From Engelhardtia mirabilis (GTDB taxonomy: Bacteria > Planctomycetota > UBA1135 > GCA-002686595): a DNA stretch of 64,000 nt. A program made the translations under genes and the position numbers. Below the pieces are notes generated by a model that worked only from the letters and a program-made list of their open reading frames with translations, was not told the DNA's origin and ran no database searches. The stretch spans positions 3,906,001 through 3,970,000 of the forward strand of contig NZ_CP036287.1 of the NCBI RefSeq assembly GCF_007748095.1, given 5' to 3'. This document shows, in pieces, positions 40,525 through 49,570 of the stretch. The first letter of the stretch is position 1; each line of letters opens with the position of its first letter.

Positions 40525-41733
40525 CTATTGCGCTGATCCGGCCAGCCGCTCCGCAAGGGCCTCGCCCAGGACCCGCAGGCCGGCCACATTCAGGTGCTCG
40601 TCGGCGATCCAGTAGCACGGCTCGGTCGCGCCGCGCAGGGCGGGACGGGCGTCGAGGGTCTCGACGCCGCGCGCGCCGAGCGCGGCGAGGAAGCGGTCGG
40701 CCAGGCGCTCGGTGGCCTTCAGGTCGGCGTCCTCGAGCTCGAGCACCGAGAGCAGCGGGGCGTAGACGGGCCCGACCACCTCCGGATGGACGTCGCTCAC
40801 CGGCGGGACGTAGGCCACCACCAGGCGAGTGCCGACCTCGTCCGCCAGGCGCTGGATCGCCTCCACGTATTCCAACGACCGCGCCAGCGCCCACTCGAGC
40901 CGCGGCGGGTCCACGGTGAACAAGAGCTCCTGGTTCAGGAACTGCCACAGGCTCGGTCCGGCCTCGCGACCGGCGACCTGGACTTCGAGCGCCCGGACGA
41001 GCCGCTCGTTGTAGCCCGGGGGCCGCAGCGGCTTGGGATCGCCCCGCAGCTCCGCTTCATCGGTCTCCAGGGCCCCGAAGTCGTTGCCGCCGAAGACCAC
41101 CAGCACGAACACGTCGGGCGCGAGCTGCAGGTAGCGCCAGGCCGTGCCCAGGTAGTGCGGGAAGGTGTACATGCCCGTGGCCGCGTTCAAGACCCGCGCC
41201 CCCTCGGCGGCGGGATCGCGGGCCAGGGCGCGCTCCAGGAAGGCGGCCGCGGTCTCCCCGTTGGAGCAGACCCCCTCCATGTGCGAGTCCCCCACCAAGA
41301 CGATCAGCGGTTCGGGACGCTCGCCCGGCAGGGGCCCGGTGAGTCGCAGGCCGCGGAAGTCGGCCTCGACTACGAACTCGCCACGGTCGTGCTCGGGCCA
41401 GGGAATCCGGCGCTCGGTCCAGGCCGGACGGCGGAAGTAGCTGGCGCCGTCCGCCACCAGGGTCGAGGTGGAGCCGTCACGGAAGACCGCCAGGGGCTTC
41501 TCGCCCGCGAAACGCGGCAGCAGCGCGGGGCGGGAACCGGCCGGCGGCAGGTGGTCGACGACCTCGAGCCAGGCCGGTACCTGCGACCCGTCGACCGGTC
41601 CGCGCGCGTACCACCCGCCGGCGAAGCCCAGCACCAGGCCCAGGAGGACCAGCAGCGCGCCCTTGGGCGCCGAGCCGCGGCGTGCTGCTTGCGGTTGGGG
41701 ATCGGCCATGGTCGCGCGTCCGATCCGACTCAC
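40525..41733 (-). CDS. Membrane-anchored SGNH/GDSL hydrolase, copy 2
   Basis: 402 residues from GTG 41733, overlapping the upstream paralogue stop by four bases (ATG 41709 is an alternative). An N-terminal membrane helix (GALLVLLGLVLGFAGGWY) precedes a ~60-residue beta region and an SGNH domain: block I LIVLVGDSHMEGVC (Ser), block III VFGGNDFGALE (Asn), block V DEHLNVAG (Asp, His). The GDSHMEG form and membrane anchor resemble AlgJ/AlgX-like and DHHW-type SGNH proteins that act on envelope polysaccharide acetyl groups. Close paralogue of the gene before it, with matching YLGTAWRYLQLAPD/YLAVAWRYLELAPD segments. Confidence 0.82.
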   Translation of the reverse strand: MSRIGRATMADPQPQAARRGSAPKGALLVLLGLVLGFAGGWYARGPVDGSQVPAWLEVVDHLPPAGSRPALLPRFAGEKPLAVFRDGSTSTLVADGASYFRRPAWTERRIPWPEHDRGEFVVEADFRGLRLTGPLPGERPEPLIVLVGDSHMEGVCSNGETAAAFLERALARDPAAEGARVLNAATGMYTFPHYLGTAWRYLQLAPDVFVLVVFGGNDFGALETDEAELRGDPKPLRPPGYNERLVRALEVQVAGREAGPSLWQFLNQELLFTVDPPRLEWALARSLEYVEAIQRLADEVGTRLVVAYVPPVSDVHPEVVGPVYAPLLSVLELEDADLKATERLADRFLAALGARGVETLDARPALRGATEPCYWIADEHLNVAGLRVLGEALAERLAGSAQ

Positions 41734-42971
41734 TCGCCGGCGCGGGGCTCGGCCAGCCGCTGGGCCAAGAGCTCACCCAACAAACGGTGTCCGACCGTGT
41801 TCAAGTGCTCGTCGGCGACCCAGTACAGGTGGCCGGGCCACTCGCGCAGGGTCGGGCGGGCGTCGACGGTCTCGATGCCGCGGGCCTCGAGCCCGGCCAA
41901 CATGGCGTCCGCCACGCGGTTGGAGCTCGCGAGGGCCGACTCGTCGATCTCGAGCTCCTTGAACAGCGAGGCGTAGAGGTTGCGCGAGAACTCCTCGCGC
42001 ACGTCGTGCATGGGCGGCAGGTAGGCGGCGATGAAGCGCGTGCCGCGGGCGCGCGCCATGCGGTCGATCTCCTCCAGGTACACCAGGGAGCGCTCCACCG
42101 AGCGAGTCTCGAGCTCGGGTTGGACCTCGAACAGGTAGACCTGGTTCAGCGCCTGCCACAGGCTCGCTCCGCCGCGGCGACCGGCCAGCTTGGTCTTGAC
42201 CACGCGCTGGATGTGTTGGTCGTAGCCGGCCGGGCGCACGGGCTCCGGTTCGCCGGCCAACTCGGCCTCGACGCTGTCGATCGCCCCGAAGTCGTTGCCG
42301 CCGAAGACCACGACGACGAGCACGTCGGGAGCCAGCTCGAGGTAACGCCAGGCCACGGCCAGGTAGTGCGGGAAGGTGTACTGACCGACGCCTGCGTTCA
42401 GCACGCGCACGGCTTCCACGCCGGGACGCAGGGCGAGGTTGGCCTCGAGCACCGCCGCCGCCGTCTCGTCCTCGGCGCAGACGCCGTCCATGTGCGAATC
42501 GCCGGTCAGCACGATCAGCGGCTCGGGCCGTTGGGCGGGCAGCGGGCCCGTCAGTCGCAGGCCGGCGACGCCCGTGGCGCGCACGAACTCTCCGTCGGGG
42601 TGCTCGCGCCAGTGCAGCACCCGCGAGCGGTTCTCCGGACGCCGGAAGTAGACCCAGGGGTCGGTGACCAGGACTTCTTCGCGGCCTTCGAGGATCGAGA
42701 GCTTCACGCCCTCCGGCAGGCGCGGCACCAGGGCCGGTCGCTGGGACTCGTCGGGCTCCGCGAGGATCGGCTGGATCCAAGCGGGGACGCCGCCCTCCTC
42801 GACGACCGGCTCGCCGACGCCCACGGCCTCGCCCGGTTCGGGCCGCACGAACTGGTAGGCGATGGCCACCACCAGCACCGCCGCCAGGGAGCTGGCCAGG
42901 GCCAGGGCGAAGCGGTTGGCGCCGGCGCGCGGCGAGGAACCGGGGGTGCGGGGGGCGATCGTGGGCGGCAT
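41730..42971 (-). CDS. Membrane-anchored SGNH/GDSL hydrolase, copy 1
   Basis: 413 residues from ATG 42971. A membrane helix (FALALASSLAAVLVVAIAYQ) then the same architecture as the downstream gene: PLIVLTGDSHMDGVCAEDET, VVVVFGGNDFGAIDS, and WVADEHLNTVGHRLLG. Ser, Asn, Asp and His are all retained, so both copies are probably active. The two are a tandem duplication with clear divergence. Possible role: deacetylation or acetyl transfer on an exported polysaccharide; no acyltransferase (MBOAT) is adjacent, so the substrate remains open. uvrC lies upstream in the same direction with a ~90-bp gap. Confidence 0.82.
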   Translation of the reverse strand: MPPTIAPRTPGSSPRAGANRFALALASSLAAVLVVAIAYQFVRPEPGEAVGVGEPVVEEGGVPAWIQPILAEPDESQRPALVPRLPEGVKLSILEGREEVLVTDPWVYFRRPENRSRVLHWREHPDGEFVRATGVAGLRLTGPLPAQRPEPLIVLTGDSHMDGVCAEDETAAAVLEANLALRPGVEAVRVLNAGVGQYTFPHYLAVAWRYLELAPDVLVVVVFGGNDFGAIDSVEAELAGEPEPVRPAGYDQHIQRVVKTKLAGRRGGASLWQALNQVYLFEVQPELETRSVERSLVYLEEIDRMARARGTRFIAAYLPPMHDVREEFSRNLYASLFKELEIDESALASSNRVADAMLAGLEARGIETVDARPTLREWPGHLYWVADEHLNTVGHRLLGELLAQRLAEPRAGE

Positions 42972-43061
42972 CGGCGCGGCGCTGGACCGCGCCGGCGGCA
43001 AGGTTAGCCCACGGACGCGGATCGGGACCACGGCGGATCGCCCATCCGGCGACGGGCGGGC

Positions 43062-44924
43062 TCAGGCCGAAGGGGCCTGCGGGTCGGACCGGTCGTGCAG
43101 GTGGTCGACGATCACCTGCGCCAGCTTGGGACCGATCGACGGCAGGGCGCCGATTTGCTCGACGCTGGCCTGCTTGACCCCGACCACCGAACCGAAGGCG
43201 CGCAGCAGGGCCTTGCGCTTGGCCTCGCCCACGCCGGGGATCGAGTCCAGGCGCGAGGTGATCCGGCCGCGCTCCTTGCGGTGGTAGGTGATCGCGAAGC
43301 GGTGGGCCTCGTCGCGGATGCGCTCGAGCAGGTGCCGCACGGCGCTGTGGCGCGGAAGCTCGATCGGCTCGATGTCCGGGGCCAGGACCAGGCGCTCCTC
43401 GGAGCGGCCCACGCGCCGCTTGCCGATGGTGCGCTCCGCCCGGGCCTTGGCGATGCCGACGATGGGCACGTCGAAGGCCCCGGCGTCCTCGCGCGCCTGC
43501 AGCGCCACCGCGAGCTGCTGCTGACCGCCGTCGACCACGATCAGGTCGGGCAGGTCGTCCTCGTCGAGGCCCCGCCGCAGGCTGCGCCCGACCACCTCGG
43601 CCATCGAAGCGAAGTCGTCCTGGCCCTCGACCGTGCGCACCTTGAAGCGCCGATAGCCGCCGCGGTCGGCCAGGCCGCCTCGGAAGCGCACGCGGCTCGC
43701 GACCACGTTGGAGCCCTGCATGTTCGAGACGTCGAAGCAGTCGATCACCTCGGGCGCCTGGCTCGGATCGAGGTCGAGCAGCTTGGCGAGCTGCTCCAGG
43801 GCGGTGGTGGCCTGCTCGTCGTCGTCGGTGGCCCGCTCCAGCTCCGCCCGGGCGTTGGCCGCGGCGATGTCGAGCATCCGCTGGCGCTCGCCGCTGGAGG
43901 GCACGACGAACTGGGTGCTCGCGAAGAGGTCCTCGAACAGCTCCACGTCTGCCGGCTGGCAGGGCAGCACGAGTTCGCGCGGCGCTTCGCGCCGACCCGG
44001 CGCGTAGAGGGCGGTCAGCACGTTGTGGAGCAGCTCCTCGTCCGGCAGGCGCGACTTGAAACGGTGGCTGCGGCTCTCGGTCATGCGCCCCTCGCGGAAG
44101 GCCAGACGGTGCACCACGGCCCACTCCCCACGGCGCACGAAGGCCAACACGTCGCGCTCGACCGTGTCCTTGGCTCGCACGCCCTGACGCTCGACGGTCC
44201 GACGCACGGCGGTCAGCCGGTCGCGCCACTGGGCCGCCAGCTCGAACTCGAGCTTCTCGGCCGCCGCCTGCATGCGCGTCTCCAGGTCCCGCTCGAGCTC
44301 GGCCGTTTCGCCGGCCAGGACTTCGATCGCCTTCTCGACGAGGGTCGCGTACTCGTCCTTCGAGACGAGTCCGACACAGGGCGCCGAGCACAGGCCGATC
44401 TGGTGCTTCAAGCACGGCCGCGAGCGGTTCTCGAGCACGTTGTCGGTGCAGTCCCGCAGGGGCACCACGCGGTGCAGGTCGCTCATGGTCTTGCGCACCG
44501 AGCGCGCCGAGGCGAAGGGGCCGAAGTACCGCGAGCGCCCCTTGCCCTTGCGCTCGTCGGGCCGGTGGGCCCGCACGAACTTGAGCCGCGGCCAGCGCTC
44601 GTCCAGGTCGACCCGGATCATCAGGAAGGACTTGTCGTCCTTCAGCCGCACGTTGTAGGGCGGCTTGTGCTGCTTGATCAGGGTGTCCTCGAGCAGCAGC
44701 GCCTCGGCCTCGGTGCGCGTGACGATCGTCTCGACCGAAGCCGCCTCGCGCTCCAGGAACCAGACCCCCAGCCGCCCGTCGCCCCCCGGCCGCCGGTAGG
44801 AGAACAGCCGCTGGCGCAGGCTGCGCGCCTTGCCAACGTAGAGGACCGCCCCCTCTTCGTTGCGGAAGAGATAGACACCGGGGCGCGTGGGCACGCCCTC
44901 CATGGACCAGCGGGGCTCGGACAT
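43062..44924 (-). CDS. uvrC: Excinuclease ABC subunit C
   Basis: 620 residues from ATG 44924. Makes the dual incisions of nucleotide excision repair with UvrA and UvrB. N-terminal GIY-YIG nuclease (PGVYLFRNEEGAVLYVGKAR), cysteine-containing region ending SAPCVGLVSKDEY, UVR domain, RNase H-like C-terminal nuclease (VIDCFDVSNMQGSNVVAS and LIVVDGGQQQLAVA, DEAHRFAITYHRKERG) and a tandem helix-hairpin-helix end (SIPGVGEAKRKALLRAFGSV). uvrB is at the right edge of the window but not linked in an operon. Divergent from the propeller gene at 45073. Confidence 0.97.
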   Translation of the reverse strand: MSEPRWSMEGVPTRPGVYLFRNEEGAVLYVGKARSLRQRLFSYRRPGGDGRLGVWFLEREAASVETIVTRTEAEALLLEDTLIKQHKPPYNVRLKDDKSFLMIRVDLDERWPRLKFVRAHRPDERKGKGRSRYFGPFASARSVRKTMSDLHRVVPLRDCTDNVLENRSRPCLKHQIGLCSAPCVGLVSKDEYATLVEKAIEVLAGETAELERDLETRMQAAAEKLEFELAAQWRDRLTAVRRTVERQGVRAKDTVERDVLAFVRRGEWAVVHRLAFREGRMTESRSHRFKSRLPDEELLHNVLTALYAPGRREAPRELVLPCQPADVELFEDLFASTQFVVPSSGERQRMLDIAAANARAELERATDDDEQATTALEQLAKLLDLDPSQAPEVIDCFDVSNMQGSNVVASRVRFRGGLADRGGYRRFKVRTVEGQDDFASMAEVVGRSLRRGLDEDDLPDLIVVDGGQQQLAVALQAREDAGAFDVPIVGIAKARAERTIGKRRVGRSEERLVLAPDIEPIELPRHSAVRHLLERIRDEAHRFAITYHRKERGRITSRLDSIPGVGEAKRKALLRAFGSVVGVKQASVEQIGALPSIGPKLAQVIVDHLHDRSDPQAPSA

Positions 44925-45072
44925 CGGAGCCGTGGAGTCTAGTCACGCAGGACCGCAGGTCCCTGGCCGCACACCTGCGAAACTCTACCGCCCAGACCGC
45001 CCAGACGACCGTCCGCTAGACTCAGGTCTCTTCCCCGACCCTTGACCACACCTTGTCCCCTACACGCATCCA

Positions 45073-46776
45073 ATGATTCGCCTGACTTCGATCGTCGCCG
45101 CTTCGGTGCTGCTCACCCTCCCACTGTCCGCCAAGCCACTGTCCGCCAATCCACTGGCCGCCCAGGTTTCGGGATTCGGCACCCCTTTCGACCCGAACCC
45201 GCCATCCGACGTGCGCGACGGCGTCAACCTCGGCTGGGGCACCAGCATCCGCAGCTTGCTCGTCGATGGTGATCACTCGATGGTGATGACCAGGCTGACG
45301 GGCACCGACAGGCCCTACTCGTCCTGGTCGGACGGGCGAGGACTCGAATGGTCTCCGCTGAAGGCCCTCCCCGAAGGGTATGAACCCAACTACTTCGCCG
45401 GCCGCTCGACCCTGGTGGGCGAGAGCGCGTACTTCGCATGGACCGACTTTCCGGACGTGTTCATCGGCCACACGAAGGACGCCGGAGCCAGTTGGAGCGC
45501 GCCGGTTCGGCTCCCGATCGCGCCCTTCGAGTCCTTCTTCTTCCACAACGACGCCGTCGAAGACTTGGTCGTGTTGCCAGGCTCGCCCCACGATCGGGTC
45601 TACCTGCTGGTCGAGACCTCGGAACACCGACTCAACCTCCTGGTCTCCGAGGACAGCGGGCAGACCTTTCCGATCGTGACGCCGGTCAGCAACTTCTTCC
45701 ACAACGGTGGGAAGCTCGTGGTTGACGGCTCCACGGTCCACGCGATCTACGGTGACGGCGTCGGCATGGACCTCTCGGTCATGCACCGCAGGAGCATCGA
45801 CGGTGGCGTGACCTTCGAACCGCGCAAGCTGCTCCACTTCAGCCCCGAGATCGCCGACCTCTACTTGGATGTCGAACTCGACGGTCCGGTGATCACGGTT
45901 GTCAGCTCCATCATCGCGGCCTTCTCCCAGTCAGCGTGGGTCCAGCGGTCGGTCGATGCTGGATCCAGCTTCGCGCCCGCCGTTGCCATCCCGGGTGTGA
46001 CCCCGACCATCCTCGGTCGTGCGGTCTCCATTCGGGGCGATCGAATCTTCTACGCCCACCCCACGGTTTCGTACCTCCCGACGACCGGCCGTGTCCTCTA
46101 CACGTACTCGACCGATGGCGGGCAAGCGTGGGCTGCGCCGCAGTTGACGGAAGGCGTCACGGGAGAGATCGACCAGGTCTTTCTGACCGAACTGGGCGGT
46201 CGCCCCCTGTTGACCACCAGGGCCGATATGCTGACCGCTTCCGCCTACTTCGACGATGCTGCGGGTAGCTTCGAGCTCGGCTTCCTGTCACTGAGCGGCG
46301 CGGACGGCGGCTTCGCCCCGTCGATCGATGTTCGAGTCGGCGTGAGCGATGTGTACGACAACCTCGTGAGCGTGTTCGTCGATCCGGACCTCAAGGTCTG
46401 GTCGACGGGCTTCCGGCCCCAGCGGCTCACGCCCGACGGCTTCTTCGCAGGACCGAGCGTCGCGAGCTTCGACCTGGACCAGTTCGGAAGCGAGAGCACC
46501 CTCGGGTGGGTGCTCCTGGCCCTCGGCGAGGGAGACCTGATCCTTCCGGATGGCCGCAACCTGGGCCTGTCCAACGATCCGCTGCTGGCCACGTCGCTCG
46601 ATCTCGCCGCCGCCGGCGTGCTCTCCGCAACGCTGGTACCCGATGGTGCCGGGAGCACGACCGCGGTGCCCATCGGGCTGCCGCCTGGACTGACGCTGCA
46701 CGCTGTCGGCGTCGGGCTCGACCTGGTTGCCGGTACGGTCGGACCGATCACCGACGTGGTCGAGATCGGACTCTAG
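45073..46776 (+). CDS. Secreted sialidase-like (BNR) beta-propeller protein
   Basis: 567 residues from ATG 45073. Signal peptide (TSIVAASVLLTLPLSA) whose end contains a triple repeat LSAKP-LSANP-LAAQ. The mature protein has Asp-box-like repeats of the BNR/sialidase propeller: HTKDAGASWSAPVRLP, SEDSGQTFPIVTP, SIDGGVTFEPRKL, SVDAGSSFAPAV and STDGGQAWAAPQ. No sialidase catalytic Arg triad or Asp/Tyr/Glu set could be placed, so binding is as likely as hydrolysis. The last ~100 residues (STLGWVLLALGEGDLILPDG ... VVEIGL) form the C-terminal beta module. Divergent from uvrC. Confidence 0.8.
   Translation: MIRLTSIVAASVLLTLPLSAKPLSANPLAAQVSGFGTPFDPNPPSDVRDGVNLGWGTSIRSLLVDGDHSMVMTRLTGTDRPYSSWSDGRGLEWSPLKALPEGYEPNYFAGRSTLVGESAYFAWTDFPDVFIGHTKDAGASWSAPVRLPIAPFESFFFHNDAVEDLVVLPGSPHDRVYLLVETSEHRLNLLVSEDSGQTFPIVTPVSNFFHNGGKLVVDGSTVHAIYGDGVGMDLSVMHRRSIDGGVTFEPRKLLHFSPEIADLYLDVELDGPVITVVSSIIAAFSQSAWVQRSVDAGSSFAPAVAIPGVTPTILGRAVSIRGDRIFYAHPTVSYLPTTGRVLYTYSTDGGQAWAAPQLTEGVTGEIDQVFLTELGGRPLLTTRADMLTASAYFDDAAGSFELGFLSLSGADGGFAPSIDVRVGVSDVYDNLVSVFVDPDLKVWSTGFRPQRLTPDGFFAGPSVASFDLDQFGSESTLGWVLLALGEGDLILPDGRNLGLSNDPLLATSLDLAAAGVLSATLVPDGAGSTTAVPIGLPPGLTLHAVGVGLDLVAGTVGPITDVVEIGL
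45121..45165 (+). repeat. Three 15-bp tandem repeats in a signal-peptide region
   Basis: Units CCACTGTCCGCCAAG, CCACTGTCCGCCAAT and CCACTGGCCGCCCAG are contiguous and in frame, encoding the end of the signal peptide and cleavage region of the propeller protein. The first two differ at one base. In-frame length means unit gain or loss would keep the protein readable. Confidence 0.9.
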
Positions 46777-46930
46777 TAAGCAACGGAGTCGATCCGACGC
46801 CACGACAGTGTCGCGATCGCGTGTGGCGTCGTATCGGCGGGGCTCGGCCGTCGCCCGGTGAAAGCCGGGCGGACGGTTGAGTATCTCGGCCCGCCCACCC
46901 AGGATCTTCGCGGCCCAACGCAGGACCCCC

Positions 46931-48439
46931 GTGATCGACTCCAACACTGCCACGCCCCTCGGCGAGCCCGCGCCGTTCGCCTTCGACAATTCCTTCGCGC
47001 GCGACATGCCGGGCTTCTTTAGCCCCGCCCGGCCGGCGCGGGCGCGGGAGCCGCGGCTCTTGTTCTTCAACGGCGCTCTGGCGCAGGAGCTGGGCCTCGA
47101 CATCGACGAACTGGCCTCTGAGCGCGGCGCGAGGATCCTGACCGGCCAGGAGCTGCCCGCCGGGGCGGAGCCCATCGCCCAGGCCTACGCGGGGCACCAG
47201 TTCGGGCACTTCACGCCCCAGCTCGGCGACGGACGCGCCCTGCTCCTGGGCGAGGTGGTCGACCGCGACGGCAGGCGCCGCGACATCCAGCTCAAGGGCA
47301 GCGGGCCGACGCACTTCTCGCGCGGGGGCGACGGACTCTCGGCCCTCGGTCCGGTGCTGCGCGAGTACCTGGTCAGCGAGGCCATGCACGCCCTCGGCGT
47401 GCCCACCACCCGCGCCCTCGCGGCGGCGACCACGGGGGAGTCTGTGTACCGCGATCGGCCACTGCCCGGCGCGGTCCTGACGCGCGTCGCAGCCAGCCAC
47501 CTGCGCGTCGGCACCTTCGAGTACTTCGCGGCGCGCGGGCAGGTCGACGAGGTCCGTAAGCTCGCCGACTACGCCATCGCGCGGCACGATCCGCACCTGC
47601 TCGACATCGACGGCGGCCCGCGCTACCTGCGCTTCTTCGAGGCCGTGCGCGACCGTCAAGCGCGGTTGATCGCGTGGTGGATGAGCCTCGGCTTCGTGCA
47701 CGGGGTGATGAATACCGACAACACCTCGATCAGCGGCGAGACCATCGACTACGGGCCCTGCGCCTTCATGGAGCGCTTCGACGAGGCCACGGTCTTCAGC
47801 TCGATCGACCACGGCGGGCGCTACGCCTTCGGTCAGCAGCCGCAGATCGGACTGTGGAACCTGGTGCGCCTGGCCGAGACGCTGTTGCCGCTGTTCGACG
47901 CGGACCCGGAACGCGCGGGAGCGGGCGCGCGGGCAGCCTTGGAGGGATTTCAACCGGCCTACGAGGCTCGGTATCTCGCGCGGATGCGGCCCAAGCTGGG
48001 CCTCGCGACCGAGCGAGCGGAGGACGAAGGCCTGATCGAGGGGTTCTTGTCGCTGCTGCGAAGAGGCGAGGTCGACTACACCAATGCCCTGCGGGCCCTG
48101 ACCTCCGCCGAAAAGGACCCCGCCGCGCTGCGCGGGCTCGTTGCCGACTCGGCGGCGCTCGACGCGTGGCTCCAACGCTGGCGCGATCGACTCTCCCACG
48201 AGTCGACGATGCCCGCTGCCCGCGCCGCGGCCATGGCCGCCGTCAACCCGCTCTTCATCCCGCGCAACCACCGCGTCGAGGCGGCCCTGGACGCGGCCGT
48301 CGACGAGGGCGACCTGACGCTGTTCGAGGAGCTCCTCGCCGTGGTCACGCGGCCCTTCGACGAGCGCCCCGATCGCACCGACCTGACCCTGCCCGCGCCG
48401 GCCGACGCTCCGCCCTACCGGACCTTCTGCGGAACCTGA
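46931..48439 (+). CDS. selO: Protein adenylyltransferase SelO (YdiU/UPF0061)
   Basis: 502 residues from GTG 46931 (a TTG at 46877 would add 18). SelO is a pseudokinase-fold enzyme that transfers AMP to proteins. Hallmarks present: AYAGHQFGHFTPQLGDGRAL near residue 95, LKGSGPTHFSRGGDGLSALG (nucleotide region), SEAMHALGVPTTRALAA, and the metal-binding GVMNTDNTSISGETIDYGPC. No selenocysteine codon is seen; the C-terminus ends FCGT. An acetyltransferase gene follows in the same direction after ~60 bases. Confidence 0.95.
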   Translation: MIDSNTATPLGEPAPFAFDNSFARDMPGFFSPARPARAREPRLLFFNGALAQELGLDIDELASERGARILTGQELPAGAEPIAQAYAGHQFGHFTPQLGDGRALLLGEVVDRDGRRRDIQLKGSGPTHFSRGGDGLSALGPVLREYLVSEAMHALGVPTTRALAAATTGESVYRDRPLPGAVLTRVAASHLRVGTFEYFAARGQVDEVRKLADYAIARHDPHLLDIDGGPRYLRFFEAVRDRQARLIAWWMSLGFVHGVMNTDNTSISGETIDYGPCAFMERFDEATVFSSIDHGGRYAFGQQPQIGLWNLVRLAETLLPLFDADPERAGAGARAALEGFQPAYEARYLARMRPKLGLATERAEDEGLIEGFLSLLRRGEVDYTNALRALTSAEKDPAALRGLVADSAALDAWLQRWRDRLSHESTMPAARAAAMAAVNPLFIPRNHRVEAALDAAVDEGDLTLFEELLAVVTRPFDERPDRTDLTLPAPADAPPYRTFCGT

Positions 48440-48499
48440 GCCGCTCCGGCCTCGATCTGGAATCCGCCCCCTGCTGACCTCGGCTCTTCGACCAAAGTC

Positions 48500-49000
48500 A
48501 TGGAACCGGCCTCCCCCGCGATCCGCCTGGACGCCGAAGTCGGCGACGACGAGCTCGGCCGGCTCTTGCTGGCGGCGTTCGTCGATCGAGACCACCCCGA
48601 TCCGGCGGGCGCGCAGGTGCGGCTCGAGCCGCGGCGGGTGCGCCCCCGCGGACGCTTGATCGCCGCGCGCAACGGTGCAAGGGGCGAGCTCCTGGGCGTG
48701 GCCTTCCTGGTCGCGCCGGGAAGCGGCACGGCCCAGGTCGCGGGACCGGACGAGGGCGAGATCCAGTTGCTCGCCGTCGCACCCGACCAGCGCCGGCGCG
48801 GCGCCGGACGACTGTTGATGGAGGCCGCGATAGCCGAGGGCCAGCGCCTGGGCTGGGCGGCCATGGTGCTCTCGACCCGCCCCACCATGGGACCTGCCCA
48901 CGCCCTGTACCACTCGCTCGGATTCGAGCGCTGCGCCGCGCGCGACTGGATCGGTGACGAGCGCCCCTTCCTCGTCTTCCGCCTCGACCTCGGGTGCTGA
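48500..49000 (+). CDS. GNAT family N-acetyltransferase
   Basis: 166 residues from ATG 48500. The acetyl-CoA motif reads IQLLAVAPDQRRRGAGRLLM, with the R/Q-x-x-G-x-G/A loop, and the C-terminal strand ALYHSLGFERCAARDWI is typical of GNAT proteins. Length (166) is ordinary for a single-domain member. Acceptor unknown. Its stop overlaps the presumed GTG start of the next small gene, suggesting one transcript with selO. Confidence 0.88.
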   Translation: MEPASPAIRLDAEVGDDELGRLLLAAFVDRDHPDPAGAQVRLEPRRVRPRGRLIAARNGARGELLGVAFLVAPGSGTAQVAGPDEGEIQLLAVAPDQRRRGAGRLLMEAAIAEGQRLGWAAMVLSTRPTMGPAHALYHSLGFERCAARDWIGDERPFLVFRLDLGC

Positions 49001-49512
49001 GCCGGGGGCTGGCCCCGGCATTCTCAAGACCCTCCGATCCCGGAGCCGATGGCGCCTCAGTGGCAACCCCCAATCGAGTCGGGGTCGTCGACCCTGCGCC
49101 CGAGCCCGAAGCGGCCCCGTGGCCTGCCGAGGTCGAGGCCCTGCGGGCCCAGCAGCGCGAGCGCGACCGGGCTCGAATGGAAGAGCTGCTCCTGCTCCGC
49201 CGCGCCCGGCTGCGCGGGGACGCGGTCCGGGGTGCCCTGCTCCTGGCCTTCACCAACCTGTGGTTCGTCCACGGGCCGATCGACCTGATCCTCGTCTTGG
49301 CCATTGGAGCCCTGGCCGGGCTGCTGTGGGCGCTGGTCGGCGCCGGGAGCATCGGCGTCGGCCTGATCGCGGCCGCAGCTCAAGCGGTCGTGTGCCTCGG
49401 TCCCCTGGCAGGCCAACCCGGGTTCATCTTCACCCTGCTGTTCGGATCGGCCTTCGCCGCCCTCGCGGGGAGCTACCTCGGGATGCGCCGGGAAGAGCGC
49501 GCGTTCGGCTAG
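48994..49512 (+). CDS. Small membrane protein of unknown function
   Basis: 172 residues from GTG 48994 (a GTG at 49060 is possible). N-terminal ~70 residues are Pro/Ala-rich and then a charged helix (EVEALRAQQRERDRARMEEL); after it three or four hydrophobic segments (LLLAFTNLWFVHGPIDLILV, LAIGALAGLLWALVGAGSIG, IAAAAQAVVCLGPLA, FIFTLLFGSAFAALAGSYLG). No recognisable domain. Position directly after the acetyltransferase suggests co-expression only. Confidence 0.6.
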   Translation: MLSRGLAPAFSRPSDPGADGASVATPNRVGVVDPAPEPEAAPWPAEVEALRAQQRERDRARMEELLLLRRARLRGDAVRGALLLAFTNLWFVHGPIDLILVLAIGALAGLLWALVGAGSIGVGLIAAAAQAVVCLGPLAGQPGFIFTLLFGSAFAALAGSYLGMRREERAFG

Positions 49513-49570
49513 CGGCTCGGGCTTCTCTGTCCAATCGGAAGTGACCTCGCGCCCGGGTCCTCGCCCCCCA

